The notes under the pieces were generated by a model. That model saw only the letters and a list, made by a program, of their open reading frames with translations, made no database searches and had not been told where the DNA came from. A program made the position numbers and the translations under genes. From the NCBI RefSeq assembly GCF_004365915.1, contig NZ_SODI01000001.1, forward strand, positions 3,501,759 through 3,565,758: a stretch of 64,000 nt of DNA. The letters run 5' to 3'. Source of the DNA: Cryobacterium psychrophilum. GTDB taxonomy: Bacteria; Actinomycetota; Actinomycetes; Actinomycetales; Microbacteriaceae. The first letter of the stretch is position 1. The number at the start of each line of letters is the position of its first letter. Shown in pieces: positions 62,090 through 64,000 of this stretch.

Positions 62090-63466
62090 TCAGGCCTTCC
62101 ACACTGTCTTCAGGTTGCAGAACTCCTGGATTCCCGCGGCGGCGAGCTCTCGCCCGTAGCCGGAGTCTTTGATGCCGCCGAACGGCAGCTCCGGGTACGA
62201 CACTGTCATACCGTTGATGAAGACCGCGCCGGCATCCACCGCGCGCACGAAGAACGACTCCTCGGTGGCGTCGTGGGTCCAGACTGAGGAGCTCAGGCCG
62301 AAGGTCGTCTGGTTGGCGATCGCGACGGCCTCGTCGCGGTCGGCGACCCGGTACAGCGTGGCGACCGGCCCGAAGGCCTCCTCCATCACGAGGCGCATGT
62401 CGTTCGTGAGTCCGGCGAGCACGGTTGGTTCGTAGAACCAGCCGGCGCGGTCGGGCACCCGGCCGCCGGTGACGACTGTGGCGCCCTTCGCCACGGCATC
62501 CGCCACGAGCTCCGCGATCTCGTCGCGGCCGGACTCGGTCGCGAGCGGGCCGACGTCGGTGGCCTCGTCCTTCGGGTCACCGACGGTGAGCGCGGCCATC
62601 TTCTCGCCGAAGAGGCGGGTGAACTCGTCGTAGACGTCGCTGTGCACGATGAACCGTTTCCCGGCGATGCAGGATTGGCCGTTGTTTGATACCCGCGCCT
62701 TCACCGCGGTGCTGGATGCCGCGTCAAGGTCAGCCGAGGGCATGACGATGAACGGGTCGGATCCGCCGAGCTCGAGCACGGCCTTCTTCACCTGCTCGCC
62801 GGCGACGGTGGCGACTGAGCGACCGGCGGGCTCGGAGCCGGTGAGGGTCACGGCCTTGACCCTCGGGTCCTGAATCACCGCGGCGACCTCGCGGGCGCCG
62901 ATGAGCAGCGTGCGGAAGGAGCCGGTCGGGAATCCGCCGCGCTCGAACAGGGTGTCGAGGTAGATCGCGGTCTGCGGCACGTTCGAGGCGTGCTTGAGTA
63001 GGCCCGTGTTGCCGGCCATGAGCGCGGGCGCGGCGAAGCGGATGACCTGCCAGAGCGGGTAGTTCCACGGCATCACGGCGAGCACGACGCCGAGCGGGTC
63101 GTACCGCGTCCAGGCGCTGGTCGCGTTCACGGCGGCGGGGTCGGCGAGCTGCTCGTCGGCGAGGAATGAGGAGGCGTGCTCGGCGTAGAAGCGCATGTTT
63201 TTCGCGCATTTGAGCACTTCGGCCCGGGACTGCGCGATGGGCTTGCCCATCTCCACCGTCAGCAGCGTCGCGAGCTCGTCGAGGTCGCCCTCGATCAGCT
63301 CGGCGGCGGCCCGCATCCAGCCGGCCCGCTCGGGGTAGTCGGTGGCGCGCAGGGCCGCGTGGGCGGCATCCGCCTCGCCGATCCGGTGCTCGATCTCCTC
63401 GGCGGTGTGCGCCTCGAACTCCTGCTCTGTCAGTCCTGTGGTGGGGTTTACGGTCGCGATCGCCAT
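62090..63466 (-). CDS. succinate-semialdehyde-type aldehyde dehydrogenase
   Basis: 458 residues from the ATG at 63466; the open frame runs on upstream through the regulator gene in another frame. Conserved: [36 protein letters not shown], general base Glu in [12 protein letters not shown], nucleophile Cys in [23 protein letters not shown] and [14 protein letters not shown]. It is closest in pattern to NAD(P)-dependent succinate-semialdehyde dehydrogenases (GabD/YneI type). It follows the GntR regulator by 10 bases, so they are co-transcribed. Confidence 0.87.
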   Translation of the reverse strand: MAIATVNPTTGLTEQEFEAHTAEEIEHRIGEADAAHAALRATDYPERAGWMRAAAELIEGDLDELATLLTVEMGKPIAQSRAEVLKCAKNMRFYAEHASSFLADEQLADPAAVNATSAWTRYDPLGVVLAVMPWNYPLWQVIRFAAPALMAGNTGLLKHASNVPQTAIYLDTLFERGGFPTGSFRTLLIGAREVAAVIQDPRVKAVTLTGSEPAGRSVATVAGEQVKKAVLELGGSDPFIVMPSADLDAASSTAVKARVSNNGQSCIAGKRFIVHSDVYDEFTRLFGEKMAALTVGDPKDEATDVGPLATESGRDEIAELVADAVAKGATVVTGGRVPDRAGWFYEPTVLAGLTNDMRLVMEEAFGPVATLYRVADRDEAVAIANQTTFGLSSSVWTHDATEESFFVRAVDAGAVFINGMTVSYPELPFGGIKDSGYGRELAAAGIQEFCNLKTVWKA

Positions 63467-63476
63467 GGGGTGCCTT

Positions 63477-64000
63477 TCATTTGGAGTGTGCCTCTCGGCT
63501 CGTGGGGAGGTCGAAGACCTCCGGATGCCGCGCGAGCTGGAGCCGGGTACGGCGGATGTGTGACTCGACGACGCGCTCGGCGCCGTCTGCGTCGCCCTCG
63601 CGCAGGGCTGTCGTGAGCAGGTGGTGCTCGTCGTGCATGATCCGCCGACGGTCGTCGTCGAGGAGCATGGTGTAGGCGCGGCGGTAGAACTGGGTGGAGT
63701 TCCAGAGCCGGCGCACGAGGTCGCCGAGAATATGGGTGCCGCTGGGCTCGTAGGAGGAGAGGTGGAATTCGCGGTCGAGCCGCAGGAACTCGTCGACCTC
63801 GGTCGTGTCCTCCATGGCCTGGGCCAGCTCATCGAGCAGGTCGAGCCGGGCGTCGTCGAGGTGGGGCATCGCGTAGCGGAGCAGGAGCGGTTCGAGGCGC
63901 TCACGGGTCTGGTAGATCTCCTCGCAGTCGGCGAGGGTCAGCCGGTTGACCCAGGCGCCCGTGTTGGCGACGAGGTGGACGAGTCCGTCGGACTCCAGGG
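63477..64000 (-). CDS. GntR-family regulator, FCD domain (start outside window)
   Basis: About 174 residues are visible, read leftward from the window edge to a stop at 63477. The FCD ligand-binding domain of FadR-type GntR proteins is present: TLADCEEIYQTRERLEPLLL, DEFLRLDREFHLSSYEPSG with metal/ligand-type Asp and His, MHDEHHLLTTALREGDADGA and VESHIRRTRLQL. The N-terminal winged helix is beyond the edge. It likely controls the dehydrogenase gene downstream. Confidence 0.85.
   Translation of the reverse strand, partial: LESDGLVHLVANTGAWVNRLTLADCEEIYQTRERLEPLLLRYAMPHLDDARLDLLDELAQAMEDTTEVDEFLRLDREFHLSSYEPSGTHILGDLVRRLWNSTQFYRRAYTMLLDDDRRRIMHDEHHLLTTALREGDADGAERVVESHIRRTRLQLARHPEVFDLPTSREAHSK

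Overview
The window is high-GC DNA from an actinobacterium. Codon usage, IclR regulators, the fused PcaL and a split PEP-synthase-type kinase fit Actinobacteria. Frequent GCGGATGCC-type words suggest Microbacteriaceae, but that is an inference. No rRNA, intact tRNA or CRISPR array is visible.

Region 1 (1-5200): a GAF-domain gene runs leftward. Facing right are an MFS transporter with a cyclic-nucleotide-type sensor domain, a small translationally coupled peptide built from DVEGH repeats, and a FecR-domain lipoprotein. A Crp/Fnr regulator runs leftward. This set looks like a sensing/secretion unit that I cannot name.

Region 2 (5360-20150): a mobile-element pile-up. An IS3-family element is interrupted by two different Recombinase-in-Trio (RIT) elements, each with three overlapping tyrosine recombinase genes and long terminal inverted repeats. 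A second, internally deleted IS3 copy lies inverted on the far side of the second RIT. Beyond it are a decayed DUF1016-type gene, dps, an FdhF/YdeP-type molybdopterin oxidoreductase, a decayed nuclease-like gene and an IclR regulator.

Region 3 (20238-44512): an aromatic catabolic super-locus. The first operon matches the Corynebacterium p-cresol (cre) pathway. A two-subunit ATP-dependent kinase phosphorylates the phenol, and a P450 with its ferredoxin and reductase oxidises the methyl group. An HD phosphohydrolase removes the phosphate, then an SDR and an aldehyde dehydrogenase give 4-hydroxybenzoate. An IS110 fragment with a possible bridge RNA and a deletion-damaged vanAB pair follow. An ABC importer (substrate unknown) and an IclR regulator come next, then pobA-pcaH-pcaG-pcaB-pcaL-pcaI-pcaJ-pcaF, which convert 4-hydroxybenzoate through protocatechuate and beta-ketoadipate to succinyl-CoA and acetyl-CoA. 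A similar operator-like motif precedes creJ, the second iclR and pobA.

Region 4 (44513-54360): transposon debris. It holds an IS256 remnant, a tRNA 3' fragment, a three-gene DDE transposon, a large orphan membrane protein, an IS256 copy with IS30 sequence inside it, and a serine-recombinase fragment.

Region 5 (54360-64000): a second catabolic locus. It has an XRE-cupin regulator, an SDR, a ribose-type ABC importer (ATPase, two permeases, binding lipoprotein) and an M24-fold protein lacking a usual metal ligand. A convergent GntR regulator plus succinate-semialdehyde-type dehydrogenase closes the window.
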